Shown here: piece after piece, positions 25,686 through 36,900 of the stretch | Numbering within the stretch: position 1 is the stretch's first letter | Layout of the letters: each line of letters begins with the position of its first letter | Source: Montifringilla adamsi | Taxonomy: Eukaryota; Chordata; Aves; Passeriformes; Passeridae | Direction of reading: 5' to 3' | Assembly (NCBI GenBank): GCA_017590115.1 | Contig: JAGGNK010015558.1 | Coordinates: 607,841-671,840 of the forward strand | DNA length: 64,000 nt | The notes under the pieces: generated by a model | The model's input: the letters and a program-made list of their open reading frames with translations, nothing else | Told to the model about the DNA's origin: nothing | The model's database searches: none | Position numbers and translations under genes: made by a program

Positions 25686-26600
25686 CAAAATCACAGAATA
25701 GCTTGGGTGGAAGAGACCAGTAAAGGCCATCTAGTCTAAGCCCCTGCAATGAGCAGGAACATTTTCAGCTATACCAAGTTTCTCAGAGCCCTGTCCAATC
25801 TGACCTTGAATGTTTCCAGGGATGGGGAACATACCACCTCTCTGGGCAACTTATCCCAGTGTTTCACCACCATCAACATAAAAGCCTTCTTTTCTTGAAA
25901 AGGAAGTCTGAATCTACCCTCTTTAGTTCAAAACCATTACCCTTATCCCATTACTGCAGGCAAAACAAGCCCAGATCTCTCAGTCTATCCTCAAAGAAGA
26001 GGTGTTCAAACCCTTTGATGATTTTTGCAGACCTCCTCTGGACCTATTCAAACAGGTCCATGTGTTTCTGTACTGAGGATTCCAGAGTGGATGCAGCACT
26101 CTAAATGGTCAGACCAGCGCAGAATACAGGGGCAGAAACACCTCTCTTGCCCGGCTGACCGCAGGGTTTTCAGATGCAGCCCAGGGTGCAGTTGGTTTCT
26201 TAGGCTGCAAGGGCATATTGCTGGGTCATGGCTATCTTTTCATTCACCAGTATCTCCAAGTATTTCTTGGCAGGGCTACTTTCTGTAGCTTTCGTCTTCC
26301 AGCCTGTGTTGATATTGGAGTCACTTCAGCTCAGGTGAATTTGGCACTTGGCCTTGTTGAATCTCATGAGATCTCCGTAAGTCCCTTCCTTGAGCTCATC
26401 CAGGGCCTTCCAGGTAACTCCTGTTCCTCAGGGCTGGCAGCCCTACCACAGCTTGGTGTCTATTTGCAAACTTGCTGAGAGTGCACCACTGTCTGTGTCA
26501 CTGGTGAAGATATTGAAGACCATTGCCACCACGGTCCCGCCCCTGAGGGACACCACTCGTCATTGATCTGGTCATTGAGTAACTGACCACTACTGAATTA
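25686..26600 (-). mobile_element. CR1 LINE, 3' part of about 0.9 kb
   Basis: The plus strand reads as the reverse complement of CR1. It has AAAATCACAGAATAGCTTGG at the 3' terminus, then GAATGTTTCCAGGGATGGGG, CTCTCTGGGCAACTTATCCC and GACCTCCTCTGGACCTATTC. It continues into the older, more 5' segment with GCAAACTTGCTGAGAGTGCA and CCCCTGAGGGACACCACTCG, bases typical of the CR1 region near the end of ORF2. Coding capacity is destroyed. The right edge fades around 26600 and could extend slightly further. Confidence 0.93.
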
Positions 26601-27699
26601 ACCACTCCTGATTTTATGTAGCAGTTAACTAACAAAAGGATTAAGAATTTGTAGACGTTATTTACTCATCCCTTACAATCAGCTCTCTTGTTTATATAGT
26701 TCTAGCTGATTACATGTTGAATGTGTCTACACACAACTGATGAGCCAGAATAATTTGCTGGATGGGCCATTGATGAACAGAGATTTTGCAACTGACTTTC
26801 ACAGAAGTAGGTCTGGATCTTCCCAGCACTCTGTTTTGTTGCTGAAGTTTTTCTGATCTCCCATTCTGTGGTAGCTAACACACTGTTCAAAGGTAAGCTC
26901 TCACAAGATGAGACAGCTTCAGACAGGAAGAAGAACTGGAAGTCTCTTCCCCATGCTGCCAGAGAAATGACTGGATGTAGAAATCCAAAAGCACATTGAA
27001 CCACAAGAAAGTGCAAGGATAGCAAGTCACTAAGAAAGCAGGAAATATTTCAGTTAAAAGTAATCTCAAATACCACCGCAGCAAATTTCAAAATCAGTAT
27101 CTTCACTCATCAAAAGTCATCTTTATTGCTCATTTTGCCTCCTTGATTAGATTACTGACAATTCAGAAGCAAGGCTTTGATTTATAATTCAATCCACTTG
27201 TCATCAATAGCAGGTCTGAAAATACATTTGCAAAAGGAAAGAGTCAATCAGATACAGAGGGCAAGCTGCCAAAAGGCAGCCAGCTATTAATTCTGAGCAG
27301 AATTTGGTCTGATTTGATATTAAATAGCTGACTCACTAGTTTCTTAGCATGGAAAAAAGATAGAAACTAATCATAGCTGAATCAGAGAATTATGAAAGTA
27401 TTTTTAGAAAGAATTAGTACCCTAATTCTCTTTCATGGTATTTATCAAAGCTTCACCCATCTTGGGAGAACTGCTATCTCATTTATCATGCAATTTAAAA
27501 AGCCCTCTTAACATTGAATTGAAGATGATTAGCTACAGTCATAACATCATCTTACTACATATGAGGTATGCACAGGGATGCATTTCCGTAAGGCAGTCGA
27601 TTTTAGGGCAACAGAAGGACAGAGCAGGTTCTTCAGCTAGCAGCAGTCTTTTCCTGGAAAGCACATGGGATAAAGTCTATGGATGCTGCACACTGTTTT

Positions 27700-27702
<3 letters not shown>
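26601..27702. other. non-coding stretch, AT-rich
   Basis: No gene recognised. The part at 27290-27560 is AT-rich with repeated ATTAAT/TTAATT-type words and could be a conserved regulatory element, but that cannot be decided from one sequence. Confidence 0.5.

Positions 27703-27744
<42 letters not shown>
27703..27744. repeat. A42 homopolymer followed by CAAAA-type repeat
   Basis: Forty-two consecutive A, continuing as a degenerate CAAAA/CCAAA repeat to about 27774. It could be the tail of a retroposed sequence, but no recognisable body or flanking duplication is visible upstream. Assembly length is likely uncertain here. Confidence 0.95.
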
Positions 27745-27745
<1 letters not shown>

Positions 27746-27774
27746 AACCAAAAACAAAACAAAACCAAACCAAG

Positions 27775-28741
27775 GAGACACTCCATCAGATATTATAAAC
27801 GAAAACATTTAAAACACTCTCTTGAAATCACAAATTACTGGATTACCTGGAGCTTTTTCTCTGCAGATTCACCTTGGTGTGCATCACACTGGATTCTACC
27901 CTGTAGGCTTTCTCAGCCAGGTTTTCTTCATAAGTGTGTCTGGATTTACTACCAGGTGTAGTGGTACAATTGATAGCTCTGCTTTGAACTTTACCACAGA
28001 CTTGCAACTTTCATCTTAGAACTGGGCATTTCTCAGGAAGATTGATTGTCACAACCTGGACTTAAGCACTTGGCTAATTGTTGTCTGGAGCCCTGCTGAG
28101 TTTCAATTTTACTATTTATCTTAAATTTAATTCCTTTTCTATAAGAGTGTCAAATTCAATCAGATTAGACTTTTCCAGTATAAACTTGTCAGAAACTAAA
28201 AAGTAGCTCCATTTCCACTTAGGCTTTTGTCAGTACAATAGAAAAGTACATTTCAAGTGATGTATTTATACAAGTAAATTACATTCCAACCTCAGTCTTT
28301 TATGTTTAAAGTGTCAGATTCAATCCCTGAACAAATTAGAAAGCCAATGTTTGTATTGTTTTCCTAAGTCACATGCAGATTTTTTTGCCACTCATGAGCA
28401 GAGATAATACATTCTGCATTTCCTACACCCAAAGTAATGCAATTAAATAATAAGTACTAATGACTGCATTCTTGTTGAAAATTTATTTAGGTTTCTTAAT
28501 TGATCAGATTCCTCTGTGACTTGAAAAATCTAGACTTCTAAACAAAATTTAGAGATCAGCCCAGAAGCAACCATAGGCACAGTATGTTCTCATAATAATA
28601 AACCAGAGAGAAAAAGAAAATAGTGCCGGAAAAGACCATTAAAGGTCTAAAATATATGAATCCCATTCTTGCGAGCTCTGCCTAAGCACAGATTAGAAGG
28701 ACAGTGGAATAAAAAACAAAAGCTGATAAGCATTTACCTCA
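27775..28741. other. non-coding stretch
   Basis: No gene or repeat family recognised between the A tract and the pyrimidine-rich region. Confidence 0.5.
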
Positions 28742-29395
28742 TAACTGGTGCTTTTTCTCTTCCCAGTTTCTCTTCTCTTGTCACTCTTTAATTCCATCTC
28801 TCATGCTTTTTTTTACTATCTCTTCCCCTGTCATCCCTTTCCTCCTGTGTTCCTGCACCATGTTATCTTCAGCTCTCTTGCCATCTGGGTAATTTTTTGT
28901 CCTCTCCAGAACCAGAGCCTAGCATTTCTGCTGTGCCACCCTCTTTCTTTTCATTCTTCCCTCAAATATCTCCAGCCACAACTGAACTACAGAGTTTAGT
29001 CTCCTACCAGTGCTTTTCTCGGCATCTTCCCATACTTTTCCACTCCAACTATTTCCCCCCACTGTTTGCCAGTTGGCTTCCATTTTATTTTCTCTTATTT
29101 TGATCTTGTTTCTCCTATTGTCTTCTTTTCTTTCCATAGGTACCCCAGGTTCTCCTTTCTCTCATTTCTATAATTATGACATATATTTTCCTTTTCCTGC
29201 TTCTTTCAGGTATCTATGTTTTCAAGATTCTCAGTCTTCTCAATTTCAAATATCCTTTCTGTACTTTCTTCCATTTCGCCATCTTCTCTATTTCTTTTCA
29301 AATCCCTTTCCTCTCCTCTTTGCTTTTTCTCTCTACCACTTCACTCTGTTCAGGTTCTGTTTCAGCACTGATGTTGTAACGCTTCTACAGCCACC
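28742..29395 (+). repeat. long pyrimidine-rich tract (imperfect)
   Basis: For about 650 bases the plus strand is dominated by C and T, with recurring TTCTC, CCTTTC and TTTTCTCT words and only scattered purines. The 177-codon frame at 29010-29543, rich in F, L, S and P, is a by-product of this bias. It could be an old degenerated polypyrimidine simple repeat, or strand-asymmetric sequence able to form a triplex. Confidence 0.75.
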
Positions 29396-31884
29396 CTGGC
29401 AGACTACAGAGGGAAAAAAGGCAGCTTGTCAGTCCATAGCAAGGGTAACTTCTCACCTCAAAACTCACCAGCTGAACAAAAAAGTTAGTTGGAAGTGCCT
29501 TGAGAGCTTCCTCCACATCCTTAGACAGCACGGAGAGACCTAGATTTCCAGGCTCCTGCTGTGCACAACTCTTTGGACTGTGGCTTATTTGAATAATCTG
29601 TGTAGCTCTTGGGACCATGTGTTCAGATAGCTTACTCAGCTTCTTTTTTTGGTTTTGTTTTTTATTCCTGACCAGATACTGAGGATTTACAGAGAATCAA
29701 AGAACATTTCAAGGAACTTTATGAACCAGGCCTTGATGTTTTATCAGGCTGCTTGATGACTCATTTGGATACTCCTATTTTACAGTAATCCTGTCTCATG
29801 AGCACTGCGCTATGCAGATAAGCCTTCTGCCTTGCTGCATCCCTACTTGTAGTGCTTTCATTCCTTTCTTGAATGTTTGTCCCTCTGTTAGTCAGAGACA
29901 TGCCTGACCATACTATGGAGAAACAGGCTTTCTTCCCACATCTCAGCTCTGATGAGACTTGGAGGGTACAGGAAAGGCAAGTTCTGTCCAGTGCCAGCCC
30001 ACAGGAGACCCAGAGTTTATTGTCCTCATAATACTGCTCCTGAACTGCATGACAGATATTTCATGGAACAGCAGAGTTGTTCTCTACCATTCTACTATTC
30101 CCATTGCTCAACTGTACTGGCGTGAAACAAGCAGTTCTTGCTTATCTGGCTACATCTCTTGTAGCTACTACCCCAGCTGAGTAACTAGCTGCTACTAGAG
30201 TAACTAGAGTTCAAAACAGATGGTCTTCAAGCCTATCTCCAATTCTTCCTCTATGGGACCATGGAGATGGTGCATGAAGCAATCAGAATGCAGAGCATGA
30301 TCATTTGTATAGCCACAGTCACATATGGTTCTGCTTAATTATTAGTGAAACCAAAAGGAATCTTATCTTTATTGAAAAGAGGAATCTCTAACATACTTTT
30401 TATATAATTCTTCTCAGTTTAGCTCTTTTAATGATTTTCTTGAAGCTGCTGCTGTGTGATGGTGTTTGTGGAAGATGAACACAAACAGTGATGGATTATG
30501 GATGCAGGGGACTAAATCAGTTTCCTTTTGACCACACCCTGGAAGGTAAGAACAATTTCCATGCATGACCAACTCTCTCTGGGTTGCCAAGGAGCAATAT
30601 TCTAACAGTTAATCAAGCAATTTCTCATCTTTCGTCGTAGCTATAGGTAAAGGGCAAGAAATAGTCAAGTGTCAATGAGGAAAAACCAAGGAATTAAAAA
30701 CAATAATTTGTTTTTGTAGAAAGACTCCTCTACTTACTGTAATATATCTTCCCATGCATGTTAGCCTTCCCCTGGGCTTTAAAGCTAAAGACTGAAAATT
30801 GAGTTAAAAAGCTCAGTGTAGAAAGGTATCTGCTTCTGAATTCTCCATTACCAGCTGACTTTGCCAGTCAAGAGGAAAGGAAAAGGCACTACTGATTGGC
30901 TGTTACCTGTCTTCTTATCCAGCAGTACTGTATAATTATGATGCAAACTGTTAACATCTCTATAATTTGAAGCTGCTCCTTTCTGAGGCTCAATTTTTAT
31001 TTGGAGTACACCGCATTTCAAAGGGAGAGGAGCCACCCATGTGAACATGAAGCTGGAAAGATGCTAAACTTCCCTTGAGGAGAGGGGTCTACAGAATTTT
31101 AGCCTAAGGCACAGGGAACTAGGGCAAAAAGGGAACTGTATCTCTTAGAAACATCAGTCCTTTGTCCACTCCTCCCAGCAATCTGCTTTTCAATACCTTA
31201 TTACCACCTGAAGAACAAAGCAGATGCTATGTGAGTCAGCAATGGACTCTTAATGAAAAGTATAGGGCTATTTTTGTTTTGCATTTTTAGCAGTTCTCAC
31301 AGCTATTTGTAATGAACACTTTTCAGTGATAGAAAATCATAGGAATTTTGATTCTGCACTAAACTTTCCATGAAAAAATTACTTAGCCAAAACAAATTAT
31401 TTTTGTTACAGCTGCTAAAGAGGTGTGCAGGTGGCCCTCCCCTGCCTATTCTTTATTGTGAAATCACTGCCTGCTGTTTGACTGCTTTCTGAGTCGATAA
31501 TGTGTGCCTTCAGCATGTGCATAAAGCCAGGCATTAAAGCTCAATCTTTGCCACTTGAACAGCACAGAGGAGCTATGGCAAGCTACATTTGGGGAGGGAA
31601 AATATGGTGAGGGACCAAGAGAAAGATGTTGCTTCTTTGTAGAACAGAGTGCTACGGGTATAAACTCTTTCTTCAGCTGTTGTGCTTTACAGAGGAGGGC
31701 AATGTCAGCAGGTCTGGGGATCCATACATTCAATAACGCACAAAATATCAGGTATCTTTGCAAGAAATAATAGGATTGCCACCAGCATTTTCCATTCACA
31801 GCAGATCTGACAAAACTGTATGAGGAGCCAAAATGCAAGAGGGGCAAGGTCTACCTTTCAAAATGTATGAATGGCCAAAAGGGT
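29396..31884. other. non-coding stretch
   Basis: No gene, RNA gene or repeat family recognised. The longest frame, 127 codons on the minus strand (31464-31847), has no recognisable domain. Confidence 0.5.
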
Positions 31885-32536
31885 TACTATGGACTCAGAT
31901 CTAAGAAATGCAAGATGCTACACATAAAAGCGAACTCCATGTGTTGGTGCAGGCTGGAGACACTGCAGAAAAGGATCTTGAGGTCCTAGTAAGAAAGAAG
32001 TCAACTTGAATCAGCAGCAAGCTCTTGTAGCAATGCAAAATTACCAAAAGTAGGTCAAAGGAAATGATGATTCACTTCTACTTGGCACTTGTGAGGCTGC
32101 ATCTGGACTTGTCTTCTGTTCTGCGAGTGAGTCTAGAGGGAGGTCAGTAAGATGGTGAGAAGCTGTAGCACATGACCTTTGAGAGGATAAGGGAAATGGG
32201 AAGAAAATAAAAAGGCTATAGAGCAGACAGTTTCAGAGTACACAAATCTTGCCTCTTCTGAGAGATATGCAGTCAAAGGACAATGGAGAGTGATCACAGT
32301 TTGCAGGAAACGAAGTCCAAACTTTTTCATAAGGAAAAACCTTCTCTGTAACAGTGATTAATAACTGTGACAGGCTGACAGAATGGGATCCCCATTCTCC
32401 ATTCCTGGATGTTTTCAAATTTGTCAGGAAGACACTCTGAGCAGCTTCATATAACATTGCAGTCTGCTGTGACTTCAGCAGGGAGACTAGAGAGCTCCTG
32501 ACATCACTTCCTACCCAGAGTATTCAATGACATGTA
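31885..32536 (+). mobile_element. degraded CR1 LINE, plus orientation
   Basis: Sense CR1 words appear in order: GAAATGCAAGATGCTACACA, CTGCAGAAAAGGATCTTGAG, TGAATCAGCAGCAAGCTCTTG, CTTGTGAGGCTGCATCTGGA, GGTCAGTAAGATGGTGAG and CAGGAAGACACTCTGAGCAG. The decayed 3' end, GGGAGACTAGAGAGCTCC...TTCCTACCC, lies at about 32480-32520. All frames are broken. Divergence is high, so this is an old insertion. Edges are approximate. Confidence 0.85.
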
Positions 32537-33500
32537 TAAAATGGCAGCATCTGAAGAGCTACTACAGACTATCTAGCAGGTTTGGGGTATGGGGCTGTTC
32601 AGTACTATTAAAAGCTGAAAGAATATGGATCCTGTTAGTTTAGTAAAAAGGGCTAAGCTTGGAATGGTATCCATGGCATCAACTGTCCTCTTTAGCATCT
32701 TCTTTAAAATGGATGACATATTATAGTTTTAAATGCAGGTTTGCAATTACTTCATAAGATGATTATTATAAAGCACTGTATTCTGTTTCCTTCTCACCAA
32801 GCCTTTCCTCATTGGCAGGATCTTTTTTAAAAGTTCCTGAAGTGATCTGGGGAGAATTTCAGCTTTTGTTGCAGAAAAACACTCTGGTAAATGTTACCAT
32901 GAAAGACAACTGATTTTTCTAGAAGACAAGTAAAGACCAAGAATATTTTAAAACCAGAAGGAATGTCAAGATTTTCAAGTGAGTCTCATGATTTTTCAAT
33001 GCCTGACTTGTGGTTGTTGTGATACTTGTGATCAGTAATACCATACAGAGAATGCGGTTGAACAAAAGTTACTTTGGAAATATGTTGCTGGAGTTCTTCC
33101 ATCTCAAGAGCATGAGGAAACAAACTCCCCAAGCTGCGAGCAGTGAAGTCTAATGCAAGGTCCAGAAAGGAATCAATAATTGCAGGCTCGCCTCCAATAT
33201 TTAGGAGCTCTCTGTTTGCATCAAAGTTGCTGATGTGACTCAGAAAGGTCACTTGAGATTTAACAAGGCTGAAAATAGAGCAAGAATCATTGTCCTCTGC
33301 TTGTAAGAGCAAGGGCCCTTTGGACAGTGCTCACTTGAGCAGCGCAGTCAGAAGATGATGACCTAGGGTAATTTTGTTCCTAGCACAGAGTGCTTCAGCA
33401 GGTAGGTGAGTGGGGTTGTTATGAATAAAAAGTTATCTATTTTTGTTTAAGGTTACAGAGCTAAAACCGGTTGCTGTTAAGTTAGCTTCATTGTTAAGAG
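32537..33500. other. non-coding stretch with an unexplained minus-strand open frame (32986-33312)
   Basis: The minus-strand frame at 32986-33312 is 108 codons. Its composition looks unusually protein-like, acidic and helix-prone, with a segment IIDSFLDLALDFTARSL. It begins at TTG, not ATG, and its upstream part holds a splice-acceptor-like stretch ending TATTTTCAG at about 33265. I do not recognise the protein. A frame this long is not rare by chance in 64 kb, so it is listed only as a possible exon fragment. Confidence 0.25.
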
Positions 33501-33955
33501 TTCTTCTTCAATTTCCCGCTAATGGTTGGTGATTTAGCCATTGTCCTCCTGATGCTTGCCCGGGAGCAACACCTGAACACAGCAGCACCAGGAGAATAGG
33601 AGTGGCCTGAGACCTCGTATGCAGATGAGAAATGCACTGCTCCAAATCTTCCCGTTTTCCAGAAAAACCCCTAAAAACAAAGAGCCAACATAGAATTAGG
33701 GGACCTAGGTGACGTCTAAAGATAGGCACGTAGTCCAGTGCCTGCTTGGATCCTTTTTGCTTCTCACCCTGACCACAAGGATGTTCACTAAGGAGGGGAC
33801 CCGAGGTGTTAAACCAAAAAGCAGGAATCTGCTAATCTCCCGTGAGGACGCAGTCCCCAGCTCTGCCTGCAGACCAGCGGACAAAGCTGCATCACCCTCC
33901 TCCTCCGTGCCACTCCTGGGAGCAGCGGCGGGGTGGGCGTGACCCGTCTATTTCT
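33501..33955. promoter_or_regulatory. small CpG-dense patch, possible promoter
   Basis: About 11 CpGs lie between 33713 and 33946, and a few more back to 33515, in a window otherwise strongly CpG-depleted. The patch contains a near-perfect CRE (TGACGTC at 33710-33716) and a GC/KLF-like box (GGGGTGGGCGTGAC) near 33930-33943. High local CpG suggests germline hypomethylation, as at promoters or a recent GC-rich insertion. On the minus strand an open frame without an ATG runs from here to 33508. No TATA box, coding exon or transcript is demonstrable. Confidence 0.35.
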
Positions 33956-36900
33956 CCCCACCTGAGCTGAATCTCTTTATTAAAGTCATTAAAAAGGAGA
34001 AAGATCTCCTGCCCATTTATTTCAGGGTGACATGAGAGCACACAATAAAAACACTGGAGAAAATGAGCTGATGAAACACTTTCAGTTTCGCTTTCTGGAG
34101 ATGGAAGGACTCTCTCTCACTGACTGCTTTTTTACCATGTTATATCAAAAAAAACCCAGAAAACTTCCTGAGCAGTCTTGGGATTAGTACAGTCTTTAAA
34201 CTCATTTAGTTACTGTGATGAATTACATGCCTGCCATTGATTTCCTTATCTGCCCCAAAGTAGTTACAGGATGTTCATTTTGCCTTCTCAAAGTACTAAG
34301 TTTGAAGTGAATTTCTGTTTACTTATGTTAATAACTCATCAAAGGAATCAAAATGGGTGTAAATGACTAATTGACCAGTTTGTTTTACTGTCATCCATGG
34401 CAATGCTGATAAGGTTTTCTGACAGCATGCAAATCAAGTTGCTGTCAGCAAAAGGCATTCCCTGTATAAAGAGCAAAGAAGCAGACAAGCTGCAGTTATT
34501 TCCTAGCACAGACAGAAGCCACTTGGGAAAAAGGAGCTGCCTTTTGAAGGAAATGTCAGGGCAGGGAGGGGAATGGGATTTAATGAGATGAAAGGACAAA
34601 AGACTTGAAGCATAATTAAGTCCCAAAAGATCTCAGAGTGTTCAGCAGAACTCACTTAGCAGTCCTTCCACCTACATTGGAATTAAAGTTTAATTTGGCG
34701 TCTAAGGGGAGAGGAAAGACCTGCATTATCAAGCACAGAAATCAATGAACCCTGTGAAGAAAAGGTCACACCCCCACTTGCAGTATAGAAGGTCGAGAAG
34801 GAAAAGTTGAAGATGTAAGACAGCTCAACATTAACTCTCAGTGTTGGAATGGGAGAGGTGGATGTCACCCCAAAGATTTGTCATTACCTCTGTCACCATA
34901 AAAGAATTTCCATTTCCATTGAAGAGGGCAATGTAGAGGTTTTTCTCTGTGCTTGTATCCATTGTTGCTGTTTTTAATGTCCAAAGAACAGTTGCAGAAC
35001 TTTTTGCCTGGTTTAATTCAAGTATCTAGCAGACAGGTGAAACACACGTTTTCCATATACAGTGGACTTAAATATTTCAAGACGTCTTAGCTCAGTGCAT
35101 TCTCCTGGTGCTACTGGGCATTTTATCCTCTCTGCTGCACCCACAAATAGACCATCAGACACCCAGTTTCTAAGTTTCCATGCAGAACCTTTCCTGGGTA
35201 ACAACTAGCAACCTAAATTAGTGCAAGTCATGAGTAGCAAGTCATGAACACGTTCTGCAAGAACAGCAGACAATATGAAAGTACTGCTCACTGTCAACTG
35301 AATGCAGATTGCCTGAACCCCTCGCTTTCCCCAGAAAGGTGGAGCTCTCTCCCTGGGGAGACGCTGCTACTGAGAACAGTGGAAACTCAACAGATTCAGT
35401 TGGGTGACACTGCCATTCTAGTAAAGCCACCTTTGCTCTTACTGTGCCATTCCCCATCAGCCACCCCTCAGCTCTCATCCCATGTCGCATCAGCTGCAGA
35501 TACCTTAGACACTGTTCTACCGCCTGATATTTTCCCAACAGCATGCCTAAGCACACCATATGTAGAGTAGTCTCATTATCCCAGTGTTTCAAAGCAAAAA
35601 AATATTTTCATTCATCTTCAGAATGAACAGAATATCAACAGAAAGAGAAACCCATGTAAAACAGGTAAGCATACATACTGTCCCCAATACCTGGCCCAAC
35701 AGGAAGGTAGCTCTTAGGAAAAGACATTGCCTTAATCCACATGGTGGACTTCGATATCATCCGCATGGGGTCACTTCATGGATTAAGGGTGAAGCGGCCA
35801 ACACTCCACTTCCATTCATGAAGAAGGTGGCCTTGAAATTAAATAAACTATAGTCTCACTGCTTGTTTTGCCAGCAATATAGGTATGGTTCATCCTGCAA
35901 AACACATGTGAGTGCAGAGTGCAGAAAGAGTAGCTTGCCATTTAGCTTAAAAAATACCCTGTAATCTTGAAACAGAAAAGTTTCATAAAGTGTCTTTATT
36001 TACAATTTCCAAGTACCTTGTCATGCCCAGGAGAAAGTGATTAAAAAAGGGAAATCGTGCCTCCAGTTAAAAGGATTTTTCTAGCTGAAATTCACAGCCT
36101 CAGCAGACCATAGTTTGCAGGATGCCTGCAGCTGATCCAACCTTTGGTTGGATTTTCAGCTACGTACCCTTGTACCCCATCTTCACTAGAAGGTTGAAGC
36201 TTCTCACTTGCTTCACAGCTTTCATCATGGCAATTGGTTTCAATTGAAGTCACCTGGTCAGCACTGACCTTTAGTAGGCATTCTGCTTCCCTCTGCCAGA
36301 TCATATGGATCCTCCATGCAACAGACCTGCTAATACAGTTGATTTAGATGCCAGATTAAACTTTTACATGAGATGTCCAAACTACAAATGTTTCCTGACA
36401 ATTCTTCACAAAATACAGTGGATGCTGTAGTTATTTGTAAGACCAAGCTATAGTTCTCACCGAAGCAAGTTTGGCATCCCATATAATTCCACAGCAAAGA
36501 GCTGAAATAACTCTTATCTCACCCTGATCAATGATGCCAGCTCAGGCATGGATAGTTTCCTGCCCCCTCATCTGTCTGTAGAAAAACTGTAACTTTCCAG
36601 TGAAATACACAGCACGTGCCAGTAGGTTTCGACAAACTTACAGAATAAATTAACTTGGGTACACAAAGAATTTAGCCAACAGCAACAAGCCATATGGCTA
36701 TGTATCAAAAATGTCTATTTAACTAAATAAAGGAAGTTTTAAAGATGCTTGTTTGATAGACCTGTATAACTACTCTTCTGTTGAATGTAGCTGAAGTATG
36801 AATTAGAGTTAAAATTTTAATTAAAACAGTCATTTTCATTAGCATCCAAACTGACTGTGTTACCACAAGCTTGCTTTAATGGTTTTTATAGTCTCTGCCT

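Noticed and set aside
29010..29543. 177-codon plus-strand frame rich in F, L, S and P
   Set aside because: Produced by the pyrimidine bias of the tract; low-complexity translation.
33508..33826. Minus-strand frame in the CpG patch with a hydrophobic stretch resembling a signal peptide
   Set aside because: No ATG occurs between the upstream stop and the hydrophobic stretch, and the apparent start is GTG, so it cannot begin a conventional secreted protein.
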